DNA of 64,000 nt from Delphinapterus leucas (GCF_002288925.2 NW_022098043.1:8144761-8208760), one strand, 5' to 3'; shown: positions 23,506 through 36,909, counted from the first letter of the stretch. The notes: generated by a model not told the origin, from the sequence alone. Translations and numbers: made by a program.

Positions 23506-24930
23506 CTTTTTGGACAGCACCATTAAGCATTTGTACCCTCCTGATTCTTCAGCCAGGCAGGGCATCAAAGTCCTTCTGCATGACCTAGAAAGCAAGGGCC
23601 AGGTTAACAAAGACTCCAGATTAATCCAAATCAATCCCGATGTCTGGGGCATCGGTTCACCTACTCAAGAACCCTTGGAACCACTTTAGCTTCAATATAT
23701 GTGCTAATTACCTAAGGTTCTTCTCTCTTCCTTAAAGCAAGTCCCTTTGGTCCTCTGCTTGGCAATCCTGGGGCAGATTCCTGAGACCCATGTCCTCTCA
23801 ATACCACTGGAGTTCTTAAACAATGTCTCTTACCCAGATGTCCCCCAAAGCCCTTGGGTTATCTGAAATCAAGGAGCATTTGTTCCTCTGCACCTTTGGG
23901 TGCGGAGCAGGGGAATCAGGGAGTGCACAAGTCAGCAACTTGCTTGTGCATCAGAGTCGTCCAGGGCTCCAGCAACTGCTACTGGGGCAGGGTCTGAGAC
24001 AGGTCCCTGGAGAAGGGGGTGGTGTGCCCATCGCTCTGCTGGGCTTCTCAGTTCCTCCTTCCAGGGGTCTTGCAGCACTGGTTTTACACTGGGAAGGTAC
24101 TGGGCAGGTACTGGACCACCTGAGCTCCGGTCATTGTCCACACTGAGCTTGGAGACCCAGAAGCAGGTTAAGCAGGAGGCTGGCCAGCTCAGTCCCACCT
24201 GGTCACCTTAAGGGGGAAAGAGGCTCAGAAAGCACATGGGACTTGTTCAAGGTCACACAGACAATCAAGCAAGTCCATGGTCACTAAGAGGGAAACACCT
24301 CAGAGGCAGAGAATCTGGGAATATCAAAGCAGGGGGAACCCCCCCGCCAACCCCGGCTCCAGGGCACCCAGAGAGGGATAGCCACTTGCCCAAACCAGTG
24401 CCAGCCATTTCAGCTCTCAGCCTGACAATATTTCCATTCCTGGGGGGCCAAGAAGGGGATGCCACGCCCCTTCCTCCTTCCCCTGGAGCTGGGACTGCTG
24501 GCTGCATAGCTGCACAAGTGTTATTTTGTGGGGGAGGATGCGTGCAGGGAGATGACAAGGTCTGGAGCCAGAGCCTCGAGCCCTTATCCCTCTGTGTGGG
24601 CGGCTGCCCGGCTGGCTTCCTCCCCAGGGCGGGGGTGTGGGGGGGTCTGAAGCAGAACAGTCAGCCAAGCAGCAGATGGGACTTGATCTGAAGTCTCCAG
24701 CCCCTTCCCCTCCACGTGGGAGGGGTCACCGGCTTTTTGAGGAGAGCCTCAGAAGGTCTGGGGAGGTGAAATCCCCTCGTGGGAGATTTTGCAACACAGC
24801 AGGAGGGTTGGGCAGGGTGTGCATTGGGGGTGGGTGGCGTGCGGGATAGGGTACCGCATCCTGGTGGGGCTGCCTTTTCTCCATACGTGATGGGTGTTCT
24901 GCTGAAACACCCCTCTCTCTCACCCGCTGC
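23506..24930. other. Intergenic sequence, mostly unrecognised
   Basis: A short antisense MIR remnant lies at about 24205-24275 (TTCAAGGTCACACAGAC). Nothing else is clear. Confidence 0.5.
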
Positions 24931-24932
24931 TG

Positions 24933-25186
24933 AAGACTGGGCATTTCTTTTTTTATTCTTTCTTTTTTTTTTTTTTTGCAGTACACGGGCCTCTGACTGT
25001 TGTGACCTCTCCCGTTGCGGAGCACAGGCTCCGGACGTGCAGGCTCAGCGGCCATGGCTCACAGGCCCAGTCGCTCCGCGGCATGTGGGATCTTCCGGGA
25101 CCGGGGCACGAACCCGTGTCCCCTGCATCGACAGGCGGACTCTCAACCACTGCGCCACCAGGGAAGCCCAAGACTGGGCATTTCTT
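24933..25186 (-). mobile_element. CHR-2-type SINE, antisense
   Basis: A perfect 17-bp duplication, AAGACTGGGCATTTCTT at 24933-24949 and 25170-25186, brackets a T-rich tail, GCAGTACACGGGCCTCTGAC, and the reversed SINE head GCGCCACCAGGGAAGCC. Confidence 0.96.
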
Positions 25187-26150
25187 GAGTCTTCATGAGG
25201 CTTCATGAAGGTGTTTGATCCATGGGGTCCTCCACATATCCCTGAAGGGGGACATCTGGGAGGAGGGTGCTTCTCGCCAGGGCCCTGGGGCCAGAAGGGA
25301 ATCCTTTCCTTGGTTAGGAAAGGTTAAGGCCCTGGAGAGGGGGCTGGGCAAGGGCATGGATTCAGTGTGGAGTCCCAAGCTGATGGACTTCCTTGGTGAG
25401 GTCCAGACCCACTTCCAAGGGAGTCTGCAGGACAGAGGTGATGGGGCCCCAGCCACGAGGGAATCTGAGGCTGGGACACACCTGTCCCCACATGGTACAC
25501 ATGGTGGGCCTGAGAGAGGGACGTCCCCAGGGGCTCTCTGCTTTGAAGCTTCAAGAGTCTTTCATTTCATCGAATAAATCACGGCTCCCAGTGGAAGCTG
25601 CACTGCAGATGCACTGCAGCCAAGCAAGGTTCTCTGTTGCAAACAAAGCCCCTCCGTCTCACAGCGCGCTGTGGCCACTATCCCCAAACGCCCCTGACCC
25701 AGGTGGCTCTCTAGCCCCTCAACACACGGGGATAGAGCTTGCATTACGCAATCCCTGAAAGTGTGTAAAATGACTTCAGGTGTCGTCTGGTTTCTCCACT
25801 GGCTTCTGTGACCATGGCTCAGAATTCTTCGGGGACTGCTTTTGCACAGGCTGCGGCTTGATGCTAACACCTTGGCTTGCAGGGTGCCTCCCCTTGTCCT
25901 GCCCATCTCCTCTTTTTAGATAGGAAGTCACAAATAGTCTGCAAACCAACACTAAAATATATGAAGGGCTTCCAAGCCAAAATAAAAGTTCCCCGGGTGA
26001 CTCTTTTAAAGTGCTGGGAAGGATGGTTCTCCGGGCAGTTTGTAAGTGGGATTTAGGGTCTGTCACCATGGAGACAAATGCTCATCCCACAGCGCAGCTG
26101 GCAGAGGGGGTCTCCCTCTGCCTGGATGCAGGCTTGCGGGTCTGGTTACT
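25187..26150. other. Intergenic sequence just beyond the VWA5B1 3' end
   Basis: No gene, RNA or clear repeat recognised. Confidence 0.5.
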
Positions 26151-26178
26151 TTCAGGCTTTGGGGCCGCTCATCCACCC

Positions 26179-26184
26179 TTTATT
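26179..26184 (-). terminator. Candidate poly(A) signal of VWA5B1
   Basis: AATAAA on the minus strand (TTTATT on plus), about 400 bp after the stop codon. It is the first canonical hexamer downstream. No clear GU-rich element follows it, so a later site remains possible. Confidence 0.45.
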
Positions 26185-26354
26185 TGAGGGGGGCCATTGC
26201 CCATGTGACCCTCCTCCAGAGAGAACTCAGGCTTAAACTGTATTCTCTCTCCCCCTACCCCCCAGTGGCAGTAAATTCCACGGCTCTCCGGATGTCCGGG
26301 CAGAAAGGAACCTTTGAATGTTCTGGGGTTCTAGTCCAACTCCCTCACCTCACC

Positions 26355-26490
26355 CACTTATTTTACAGGTGGCGAAACCGAGGCCCAGAAGGGAGGGAGG
26401 GAGGAGCTGGCCTAAAGTCGCACAATTAGGTGGTAGCAAAGTTGGCATTGAACTCAGGCCTCCTGATTGCCAATCCAGGGCTCTTTCTAG
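26355..26490 (-). repeat. MIR, antisense, inside the VWA5B1 3' UTR
   Basis: TTATTTTACAGGTGGCGAAA then CATTGAACTCAGGCCTCC. On the transcript it reads in the sense MIR direction. Confidence 0.7.
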
Positions 26491-26584
26491 CAACCAGTAT
26501 ATTGGCTACAGTTTCAAGAGTCCCCCTACCAGGCCCACGTGGTCTCCTCCCTCCCCGCCACTGCCCCAGCCCCCCTCTCCCCCA

Positions 26585-27079
26585 CTACACATAATTCGGG
26601 TTATAGCAGAGCATATTGAACCCTAGGCTCTCATCCCAGTGCCGCAGGAGCACGAACAGCTGGCGGGCGGCAGCCTTGAGCGTGCCCCGCGTGCGGCCCT
26701 CGGGCACCTCCTGCTGCTCCAGCCACGAGTTGGCCTTGGCGGCCACCAGCTCCCACTCAACGAAGTAGGAGGCGGAGCTGTGCTCCAGCCATGCCAGCGC
26801 CACCACTGTGGCCCACAGCTGCCCTGTGTGCTCTACCGCAGCCCTGGGCTCCCAGCCCGGCTTGCCCTCGGCCAGAGGCTCCGGGGAGAAGCTGTCACAG
26901 GAGAGGTGCCGAGGTGAGGGGCTGGTGCACGTCGGGGGACTCGGGGGCTGGCGGGCGGTGAGGGACACTCGGTGGCAGGTGAAGGGTGAGGTCCACTTGA
27001 GCTTCTCCATGGGGATGTGGGTGGCCTCACAGAAGGCTTGGTTGAGAAGGAAGGCTCCGGAGGCCAGCTGCAGAGACAC
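26585..27079 (-). CDS. VWA5B1: VWA5B1 last coding exon: conserved C-terminal module and stop
   Basis: Begins VSLQLASGAFLLNQAFCEAT. A Pro/Ser-rich insert separates this from GQLWATVVALAWLEHSSASY and the end GFNMLCYNPNYV, then TAG. The LWAT-ALAWLE type motif is shared with the C-terminal regions of VWA5A and PARP4, from family recall. The acceptor is CACACACAG. The 3' UTR follows towards lower coordinates. Confidence 0.95.
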   Translation of the reverse strand: MSLQLASGAFLLNQAFCEATHIPMEKLKWTSPFTCHRVSLTARQPPSPPTCTSPSPRHLSCDSFSPEPLAEGKPGWEPRAAVEHTGQLWATVVALAWLEHSSASYFVEWELVAAKANSWLEQQEVPEGRTRGTLKAAARQLFVLLRHWDESLGFNMLCYNPNYV

Positions 27080-30000
27080 CTGTGTGTGTGGGAGCCCCTC
27101 AGTGGGCCTCAAACTTTTTAGCCCATGGAGCCCCAGGCCATGCCCAAGTCTGGGTGAACACAGCCCGCTGGTTCACACCTCCCCCAGCCAGCTCGCCCCA
27201 CCTACCCGGGGGATTTGCGGGATTCCCAGCCCAGCCGAGCACCGCCATGCTTTATCCCACTGGTACCTCAAGCTGATGACTTTCCAAGCCCAGCTCAACA
27301 TCCTCACTCCAGACCTGCTTCTTTTCCTGGGCAGGTGGACCCAGCTCGGCCACTGGGACCATCCACTGCCATCCAACAGACTCTGGGCAGCTAACCACCC
27401 TCTTCCTCCCTCCATGTCAATCGGTTACCAAGTCCCAACGGGTCCCACTTTCTGAACAGCTCTGCAGCCCACCATCTGCCACTTCATGTTGTCCCTGCCT
27501 CTACTTCCCTCCCCTGTCCCCCCACCTTCACTCCATCTTTCCTGCATCCTGAGGGGTCTTTGTAAGGCAGAGGCCTTGTCACTTTTTGGAGGCCACCAGC
27601 TCAGTAGTTTCAATTTTCTCCTAGAATAAATCCAAGCTATGATTTCCAAAGCGCTGGCTCGTCCTTGACTCCTTCCCCTCCACCCATTCTCCAGCCCCCA
27701 AGCTCGCTCTCTCATGTGTAAACTGTCGGCTTAACCATGTAACTCCAGCATGTAAACTACGGGCTTAACCATTACATCCTTCCAGAAGCCATGCGTCATT
27801 CCTCCCTGACCTCAAGCCTGGAGTAGGTTTCTCCCTCCCTCCCCATCTCCCCCACCAAACCCAACTGCTCCCTCACAGCACCTAACGATCAGAATTGCCC
27901 GGTTTCCTTGGCAGTGCCGTGAGCGCAGGGACCATGTTCACCTAGTTCAAGGTTGTCTCCCCGGGGCTAGCGCTGTGCCTGGCTCAACAAATCCTTGCTG
28001 AGTGAATACATGCCTCCTGCTCTATTGCCCAGGGTATTTGGAAACTCCAAGTGACACTAGGCACTTGGGTGTGCAGGGGCTGCAGCGGGGCAGTGAAGCT
28101 CAAACCGTGTCCCTCCTTTCAGCACCTCTCGCTCCCCAACCTTGCTGAGCCCCAGATGTGGCAGGACCAGGCTCCCTTTCTCCTCGATTCAGAGACACCC
28201 ACTCCCGACCTGGGGCATCTGCAGAGCCACTTGCTAAACATGTTGCATGTCCCTGGGGTGTTCATTTTACTTGCATGTGAATCATTTCAAGGCTTATTTT
28301 TATGTATTGAAAAACAGACACACAGAGGTGGTGGAGTGGAGTGCAAGATTCCCGTGAAATTTTAAAGCGAAGGTGGCAGATTGCAAAGAATTTTCACGGT
28401 GCTGGCGCTGGCTTTTAGCAACACTCCTAAACCCCAGATGGAGGACTCAGGCAAACTCCCTCTGCCTGGCTGCTACGTGGGCAGGAAGGTCTATGTCTTC
28501 TTCCCTTGGTGGAAGGGGAGCAGGGCAGCCCCTCTGCTGAGTGTGGGCCTGGGGTCTGGGGTCTGGGGCACTCACCAGCGGGACGTAGTCCAAGCTCTGG
28601 CTCCCTGGGGTTGACTCTGGAGCCTTGGTCAGCGGCTTGCCCAGGAAGCCCTTGGCCGCTCGCGTCAGCAGCCTGGACTTGTTGAGATTCAGCCTGTGTG
28701 GGTGGAGCCGGGGAAGAGTGACCACCGCTGCCCCAGTGGTGTCCCTGGTCATCCCACCCCCCCGAGAGCCCACTCAACAGCTTCTGAAAGTCAGGGCTGC
28801 GAGGGGCAAGGTAGTGTTCTTTTTAGGACCCTCTTTTTTTTTTTTTTTTTTTTTTTTTTATTTAGGACCCTCTTTTGATAGCATGTTCTTGTTCAGCCCA
28901 GTGGTCAGAGAGTCTCATGCTAGCCCTCTCAGGGGGACTTGCATTTGCAAAGACACCGTGAACCCGTGGGAAGTGAACTTGGGACGGGGGTGGTTTCTGC
29001 AGGGTGATACCTGAAGGCAGTGCTATCTCTGGGCAGGGGTCCTTCTTGGCATCCTTAAGATTGTTCATTTTCGTGTAAATGTCAGCCTGGGCCTGCCTTT
29101 GGCCTTCCAAGCTAGGGACAGTCCTGGGAAAACGGGTGGCGGTAGAGTGAACCCCCAGTGGAAATCCCATGTACCTGGATCCAAAGAGAGCCTCTGAGGC
29201 CTTCAAGGAAGAAAGGGTGTTGGTGGCCAGACTGCGCAGGGGACCTGGAGAGCCACAGAATGACAGTTAGGGCTTGACAGATGACCCTGTCCAGATGCTC
29301 ACTACCCAGATGGGGAAACAGAGGCCCAGAGAGGGCCAGGGGCTTGCCTACACCCCTAGGGATCTGAGCTAATGATTGGGCTGCAGGGCTGTTTCTGATG
29401 CAGTTGGTATGGGGAGGGGAGAAATATGTGGGTCTGTGTGTAAAGAAGCAGGCCTCCAAGTTCCCTTGGCTCGTGGCCCCTGGCATCTTCTGGAAGGTTA
29501 CCTGTGGGGACAGTGACAACTTCACATCAACCCCCTTCAGCCCCGAGTAGGGACATTGGGTTTCCTCAATGGGCACATTGCTTGAAGATTCTCGGCAGAG
29601 TGAGGTGGTAGAATGGTCCCTCCGCTGGGAATTGGGATGCCTGTTTCCTGGCCTAGCTCTGTCACCAACTTGCTGTGTGACCTTGGGCAAGTCACTTCAC
29701 CTCTCTGGGTCTCAGTTTTCTTCCTTTAAAGTGTGGATACTCCTATTTATCGTACATGGAACTGTTTTGAGGAATAAAAGAACCAACAAGGACTTTGTTG
29801 GGTTAAGACACTCTCTTGGCCCAAAGATCTATCACTATTTTAATTAAAGGGAGAGCTGGCTGACTGCCCACTCACCTTCAGGAGTAGCATACTTCTCGCG
29901 GCCCGGGGATGTGTTCTCACTGAAGGGCGCAGTGGGGCTTTCCTCCACATCTACAACAGAGGAAGCCAGTGACGCCTGAGCTCCCAGCCCTCCCCCTTAC

Positions 30001-33000
30001 CTCCCCTCCTCCCAAGGAGAGTGCTGGTCTGAATTCACAATACCTGGGGATGGGCTGGGAGAGCAAGGTCAAGGTTCCCATCCCTGTCTGGATGGGCCTT
30101 CATCTCCCAAAGATACCACCTGTGCTCCACTGTAAGGGTCGGACATGCCTGGGTTCAAATCCCAGCTCTCCCAATGATTAGCTGTGTGACCCCAGGGAAA
30201 GTTACTTGCTTTATAAGTTTCAATTGCAAATCAGGGATAATAGTATTGATCTGTGTTGTTGTAAAGATTAAATGAGATAATACACAGATAGTGCTTAGTG
30301 CCTGGTCCATGATAAGTGCTCAGTAAAGCCGCGAGCTACAGACCCAGCAGGGAAGCAGGAGCAGGTCAGCGGCCTGAGCATGGTGTTTGGAGGTGGGCGG
30401 AAAGGTGGGTTCATGCCAGCTCTCCAGGAGGGATCAGACATGGCATTGACATGTCAGAGGGCTCTGAGCCTCAGTTCTCCCATCTGTAAAATGGGGATAA
30501 TACTTGCACATCGTTTGTTCAAAATATATAATCAGGATGATTATTCTTATGACTATTATAATATTTCAATGGCTGGAGAGTGACGGGCATATATACTTTT
30601 TGAAAAAGCTTCATGCACAGATTTGTTCTGCAAAGCCTCTGTCTCCCTTATGAGACCGTTAGTAGCTTCGTGAGGGCAAGAAGCTCTGATTATCACTGGG
30701 TGCTCGGGGGGCAGCACAAGAGTGAACCAGTGACTGAATGAATGAGGCAACCAGCAGGCAGAGAGCATGGTGGTTAATTAACCTCATGGACTCTGGAGCC
30801 AGACACGGCTTGTTCAAATCTCGGTTCTCTCGTGCATCTGCGGTGTGACCTTGTGTAAGTCAATTAATCTCTCTGAGCCTCGGTTTCCTCATCTCTTAAT
30901 GTGGAAAATAAAAGAAACACTCTCAGATGGGTGTGAGGAGTCATGGATAATTAAAGCAGTGCCCAGCACATAGAAAACCCTCAGTGAGTGTTAGCCATTG
31001 TCATCCTTGGGGAGGGAAAGGGCTTGGGATAGACTAAGAGTTTAGACGTCCGACACACTGTGCGTGAATCAGAGGACAATTCAAAAGAAGGGATTTGTGA
31101 TTTTGATGGAAGCCATGGGCCACCAGTAGCTGAGCTACAGAGAAAGGAAAGGGTAGGCCAGAAGTTTCCTCTAGACTGGTAACCCAGCTTGGCTCAGGGG
31201 TAGAGCAGGTTCCCCTTGGTTTTGGAGGCTCTGAGGGACCAAGGAGCTGGCAGAACTCCTTAATTCTGAAGAGATCCTCCTCGGGATTTTCACCTCCTTA
31301 CAAACTGTTCCTTTTTTAACCCATCAAAGTCTGTGAGCACTTTCTAATCCCTCACGTAAAACATTGTTATGATCTGGGGGTCGGGGCTAGTGGCCAGGTG
31401 GGACCTCTGATGTCCTTCCCATGCACAGAAGAAGGCAGGAGATGCTCATTGTACATGTGAGGGCACGTAGGAAGGGGTTAGGACTAGTGCAGCAGTTAGG
31501 CTGTCTTTAGTGGGACAAAAAGACACGCAGACATCCAAGACACAGAGGATTAAGGCAATCCTGTGAATTAGTAAAAGGTCACCAGATGGTCAAATCATGG
31601 ATCTTCAAGGACCCAAGCTGCAGGCATAATGAAATCAGGTGAAGGTAGAAAGGATGCTTCTGGGAATCCTGGAAGAAGCAGAAGGTGGGATGGAACCGCC
31701 TCTTTGCTTTTTCCTTTATTAGGTTTCCTGGCATTCAGTACCTGGGAGGACTCAGAGGTTGGAGGCGGGAAACAGCCACTGAGGTTGGTGGACCTTGAAA
31801 AGGGAGAGGTGGGGAATGGTGTGGGCACGTGGGCAGGGAGGCCAGGCTGCTCTCTGGCTCCCGGTGGCTCTCTCAGCAAAGCTGTGTAAACGACGCATGC
31901 CTGGGCCATGCTGAGCCCTGCTGCCCTTCTCAGGCCTCAGAGAATCCAGGAAACCTGGCCTTGCTCTCGCCCCATAAGGCCCAGAGTGAAGACTCAGAGA
32001 GAGAGTCCTTCGGGGCCTCGGACATGAGTGTGCAGTGGCTCAGGGGCCCAGGCTTCAGAGTTCACCGGAGGCGGCTCTTACTTAGGTTCTGAAATTTGCC
32101 ATCTCCGGCAGCCGAGTCTTCCCCAGGCATCGTCTGGGACCGCCCGAAACCAGCAGAAGTGCCCCTCGACTGTTGGGTCAGCACCCGAGAACTGACCATC
32201 CGCAACACAGCACCTTCATGAGGACAAGGAGAAGGGGTCAGATGGGTACAACTGTGCCAGTCTTTTGCCTCTTCCCCAAGGAAGATGGGCTGGGAGAGCA
32301 AGGTCAAGGTTCTGGCTTCACTCTGTCAATTATCTAAAGGCAGGGAGGCATTGCAGAAGGTAAGACCATGAGCTCTGAGCCAGAATGACCTGGGTTTGAA
32401 CCCCAGCCCCATCTCTGACTAGCTGGATGGGGTACTGACCACTCTGAGCCTCCATTTCTTTACCTGGAAAATGGGGAGAATAATACTTACCTTGCCAGGT
32501 AAATTCTACTGCTGAGATAATGTTCAGAAAGCACCTATGTTTTCTAGTTAGTTAGAAGGCTGGTTTTCTCAGAAACACCCCGTTTCCCTTCTCTCTCAGC
32601 TTGGTGTCTCAGAAACTGAGGTCCCAGTTTCCTCTCCCACAGGGCAGGGCCCTGAGTCCCAGAGCATCACCATCAGGGTATGAAGATGAAGCTACAGCAG
32701 CCAACAGTGTGTTTTGGGAAACTCCATTCTCGGAGAACACTAGTTTGGAAGTTGTTCCTTAAAAAATGAAGAGTTCCAGGGCTTTCCTGGTGGCGCAGTG
32801 GTTGAGAGTCCGCCTGCCAGGCACAGTCAGGGTGACAGTGCCCAGTGGGTGAGAAGACCCAGTGGAGTGACAGCCTGGGCTGCTGGCCAGAACCTGAAAT
32901 CAGAGGAACTGAGGCAGAGAGGGAGGGAGTGGGTCGTTGAATATTTTGGTACCAGATTTTTAAAAAGCAGGGTGGGGGGAGGGCAGAGGAATCAGAAAAG

Positions 33001-34580
33001 GCATATTTTGTTTCCAAACACAATTCTTTCAGGAGTTCTGCTTTAAAAAGAAAAAAGAAAAAGCTGCTGCAAAGAACAGAAAATGTATTGATAATTCAGG
33101 AAAGAAAAAGTGCATATAGTCCATAAACATACGAAAAGTTGTCAACAAAGAAGCTAAAGAAATTCCCCAAAGGTACTTTTCTCCCCTCTCAGTTTAGTAG
33201 GTTTAGAAAGATAAACAATTTTCAGTGGTGATGAGGATAGAAAACCTTCCTCATGATAACCTTTGGGGGCAGGGTCAGTTTGGTAACATACATCACAATA
33301 ATTTAAAATGGGCCAACTCTTTGATATGCAATCTTAGTTCTGAATGTCAGCCCTGAGGAGATTACCAGACAGGTGCACAGGGATGTTCTTTGCAGCACAA
33401 TTTACAATAATCAAAAGGGGAATAAACAGGGCTTCCCTGGTGGTGCAGTGGTTGAGAGTCCGCCTGCCGATGCAGGGGACACGGGTTCGTGCCCCGGTCC
33501 CAGAAGATCCCACATGCTGCGGAGCGGCTGGGCCCGTGAGCCATGGCCGCTGAGCCTGCGCGTCCGGAGCCTGTGCTCCGCAACGGGAGAGGCCACAACA
33601 TGAGAGGCCCGCGTACCGCAAAAAACAAACAAAAAAACGGGAATAAACAAAAGGTCTAATAATAGGTGGCTACATTCTGAAAAACCTTAAGAGGTGGTGG
33701 AGGGACTTCCCTGGTGGTCCAGTGGTAAAGAATCCTCCTTCCAATGCAGGGGATGCCGGTTGGATCCCTGGCTGGGGAACTAAGATCCTACATGCCGCGG
33801 GGCACAACTACTGAGCCCACGTGCCTCGGCTAGAGAGCCTGCCTGCCGCAAACTACAGAGCCCACGCGCTCTGGAGCCTGCGCACCACAACTAGAGAGAA
33901 GCCTGCACGCCACAACAAAGAGCCCGTGTGCTGCAACTAAGACCTGATGCAGCCAAAAATAATCAATCAATAAACAAATTAATTAAACATTAAAAAAAAA
34001 GAGGCAGTGGAGAGGAGTAGGAGGGAGCACAGACTCTGAAACCAGGCTACTGGGAGTCAAAGCCTGACTCTGCCCTTCACTGCTGTGTGACCGTGGGCAA
34101 GTTACTTACCCCCTCTGCCTCTGCTTCCCCACCTGTAAAATGGGGGAAACAGTATCTTCTTTGCAGAGCTGTTTTGAGGATCAAATGATTTAATGTATAT
34201 AAAGGGCTTTGGAACGCTGTCTAATTGGCTGCTATGATGATGATCACTCCCTGCAGTGGGGTACCTGCTGCTATTAAAATGAAAAGACGGAAAGATATTT
34301 CCCACACCCAGAGTTTGTACGATATAGCACATATTGGTATGATCCAGTTTATGCAAAATTATGTCTTTTGATTTCTCTACATGTAGACACCTGTAGAAAG
34401 AAGTCTGGCAGGATGATCACACCAAGGGATTAATTAGTACTCATTTCTGGATAATTGGCAGTCCCAGTCGCTTTTGTTTATTTTATGTCTTTCTATATTT
34501 AATTTTAATTTATTTTTTTATTGAAGTATAGTTGAGTTACAATAGTGTGTTAGTTTCAGGTATACAGCAAAGTGATTCAG

Positions 34581-34626
<46 letters not shown>

Positions 34627-36725
34627 CCACGTATATATTCTTTTTCAGATTCTTTTCCCTTATAGGTTATTATAAGATGTTGAGTAGAGCTCCCTGTGCT
34701 ATACAGTAGGTCCTTCTTGGTTACCTGTTTTATATATGTGTGTATATGTTGATCCCAAACTCCTAATTTATCTCTCTCCCCCTTTCCCCTTTGGTAACCA
34801 TAAGTTTGTTTTCTATGTCTGTGGGTCTATTTCTGTTTTGTAAATAAGTTCATTTGTATCTTTTTTTTTTTTTTAGATTCTACATGTAAGTGATATCCTA
34901 TGATATTTGTCTTTCTCTGGCTTATTTCACTTCATGTGATAATCTCGAGGTCCATCCACATCTTTCTATATTTTAGAATTTTCTACAGTGAGCACATACC
35001 AATTGGAAAAATACAATCAAGTCATATTCATTTAGTGGGAAAAGGGGAGTGGGATGGTTTCACAGCCCTCTGCAGAGCAGTGGGATGGGGGTTCTTGTGC
35101 CCCCTACCCCCTGGCGGCCAAACCATCTGCTGGGGGGCGTTTTAGCTTCAAGGCCCTTCCCTGAACACCTCCCCACCAGTCTAGGCTACTTTGTATCCCA
35201 GTCCCCCTCCTCTGGCCCACTTGGGAATTGCTTGGCCCTCAGAAGAGCCCTGGCCGCGCACCTGCCTTACCAGAGTTGGGGTATCCCACGACGGTGGGCA
35301 GGTAACGGCTCTTGCTTCTGTCCACAGGCACGAAGGCTGTGTACTTGCTGATGACGTTGCAGGCCTTGCTGGTGTGCCCGGCGTTCACTTGGTAGCGGCG
35401 GCTGGACCCTGCAGAGGGAGAAGGGGGGGGTCACTGTGTGGAGTGGGAAAGTCCTCCGTGACATGGAAGCTCTGGAAGCTAAAAGGAGGGCTAGATCCAT
35501 GGTCCCATCTTTGGAATTAAATAAGCCCTTAAAATTAAGGAGTTACCAACTTGCCATTAAGGTCATTTAAAAGAAACCCTCAAGATTATTAAAACCTCCA
35601 ACATCACTTCATAAAATAAGGATATTTTAATGCAAAAGAAGTAAGACATCTAATAAAAAATGACAGTTACTTTCCTTAAATAACTTTAGTGTTATTAAAA
35701 AAAAAAAACCAAATCTCTGTGTTGTCAGTATCTTCTATTTTCATTTTGCAGCTCTCTGATGAGAATCTTGCTGCAGGATTTCACAGGTCCCCTGGCTGTG
35801 TGGGGACCATTGGTCTGGCCCATTGGGACAACCTTGCAGGGACAAACCAGAGAGGGAGAGTGGTGAGCATAGGGTCACACAGCAAGTTAGGAATGGACCT
35901 GAGATCAGGACTCAAGATGGTCCCCAAAGCCCAGGCTCTTCCTACTGAGCAGGTGAGCAGTCTCCTTGGCGTGAAGGATGGACAAATGTCCTGTAAACTG
36001 TAAGGTAAAGTGCTCGTGGGAAGAAAAAAAAAATTATAAAAATACAAATAATATAAAATATAAACCATGTAGTATTGTTATATAAATAAAGCATAAACTA
36101 TAATGAATAATAGAAATATTCTCTATTTATATCTCTATTTATCTGTTCTCCAGGTGTGTTCCATCAAGATCCCACGAATCACTGTCTTGAAAGTTTGCCC
36201 CAATTCCTGAACTAAAGTAGTCTCCCCACCATCCCTGTTATACAATTTCTTGGATCCCTGTGTTTCTTCTTAATAGCATTAGGACAAATGCGCTCAATTA
36301 ATTGTGCTTATTTGATTAATGTCGGCTGGCTTCCCTGCTAACCTGTGTCAAGCACTCATAAGTAAGGACGGGTATGGTGGTGGCCACTGCACTGCTCAAC
36401 CCTGAGCCTGGCCCCCAGCTGATCCATACTCAATAAATGGCCTTGATTGGTTACTGGGTGGACCGATTAGATCTAGGGGTTCTGTGGGAAGATAGGTGTG
36501 GTCCCAGAGCAGCAAGGCAGGTGGAATAGGGCGATCCCCACGGTTCTGTCTCGGGAGCCCTACAGGGGCGCTGCAGGGAGATGCCCTGGGAAGTGAGGAG
36601 GAGTGAGGGGTGTGTAGCTGAGGAAAAGGAGAGAGGAGAGGACTGGTTACCGGGTGGGTGTGGGAGGTGGGAGGAGCGTGGGGCTGGGAGGGGGCAGATC
36701 AAGCAGGGGGTGGAGCCCTGGGCCG

Positions 36726-36768
<43 letters not shown>

Positions 36769-36868
36769 NNNNNNNNNNNNNNNNNNNNNNNNNNNNNNNN
36801 NNNNNNNNNNNNNNNNNNNNNNNNNNNNNNNNNNNNNNNNNNNNNNNNNNNNNNNNNNNNNNNNNNNN

Positions 36869-36909
<41 letters not shown>

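Larger units (their letters stand above)
26150..26584 (-). other. VWA5B1: VWA5B1 3' UTR (inferred extent)
   Basis: About 430 bp from the stop codon to just past the first good AATAAA on the minus strand. It contains a MIR-derived stretch at about 26355-26490. The exact cleavage site cannot be read from sequence alone. Confidence 0.5.

Noticed and set aside
17458..33649. tRNA-like B-box sequences (GGGTTCGTGCCCC and its reverse) as tRNA genes
   Set aside because: They sit inside CHR SINEs with target duplications and A-rich tails, so they are retroposon parts, not tRNA genes.
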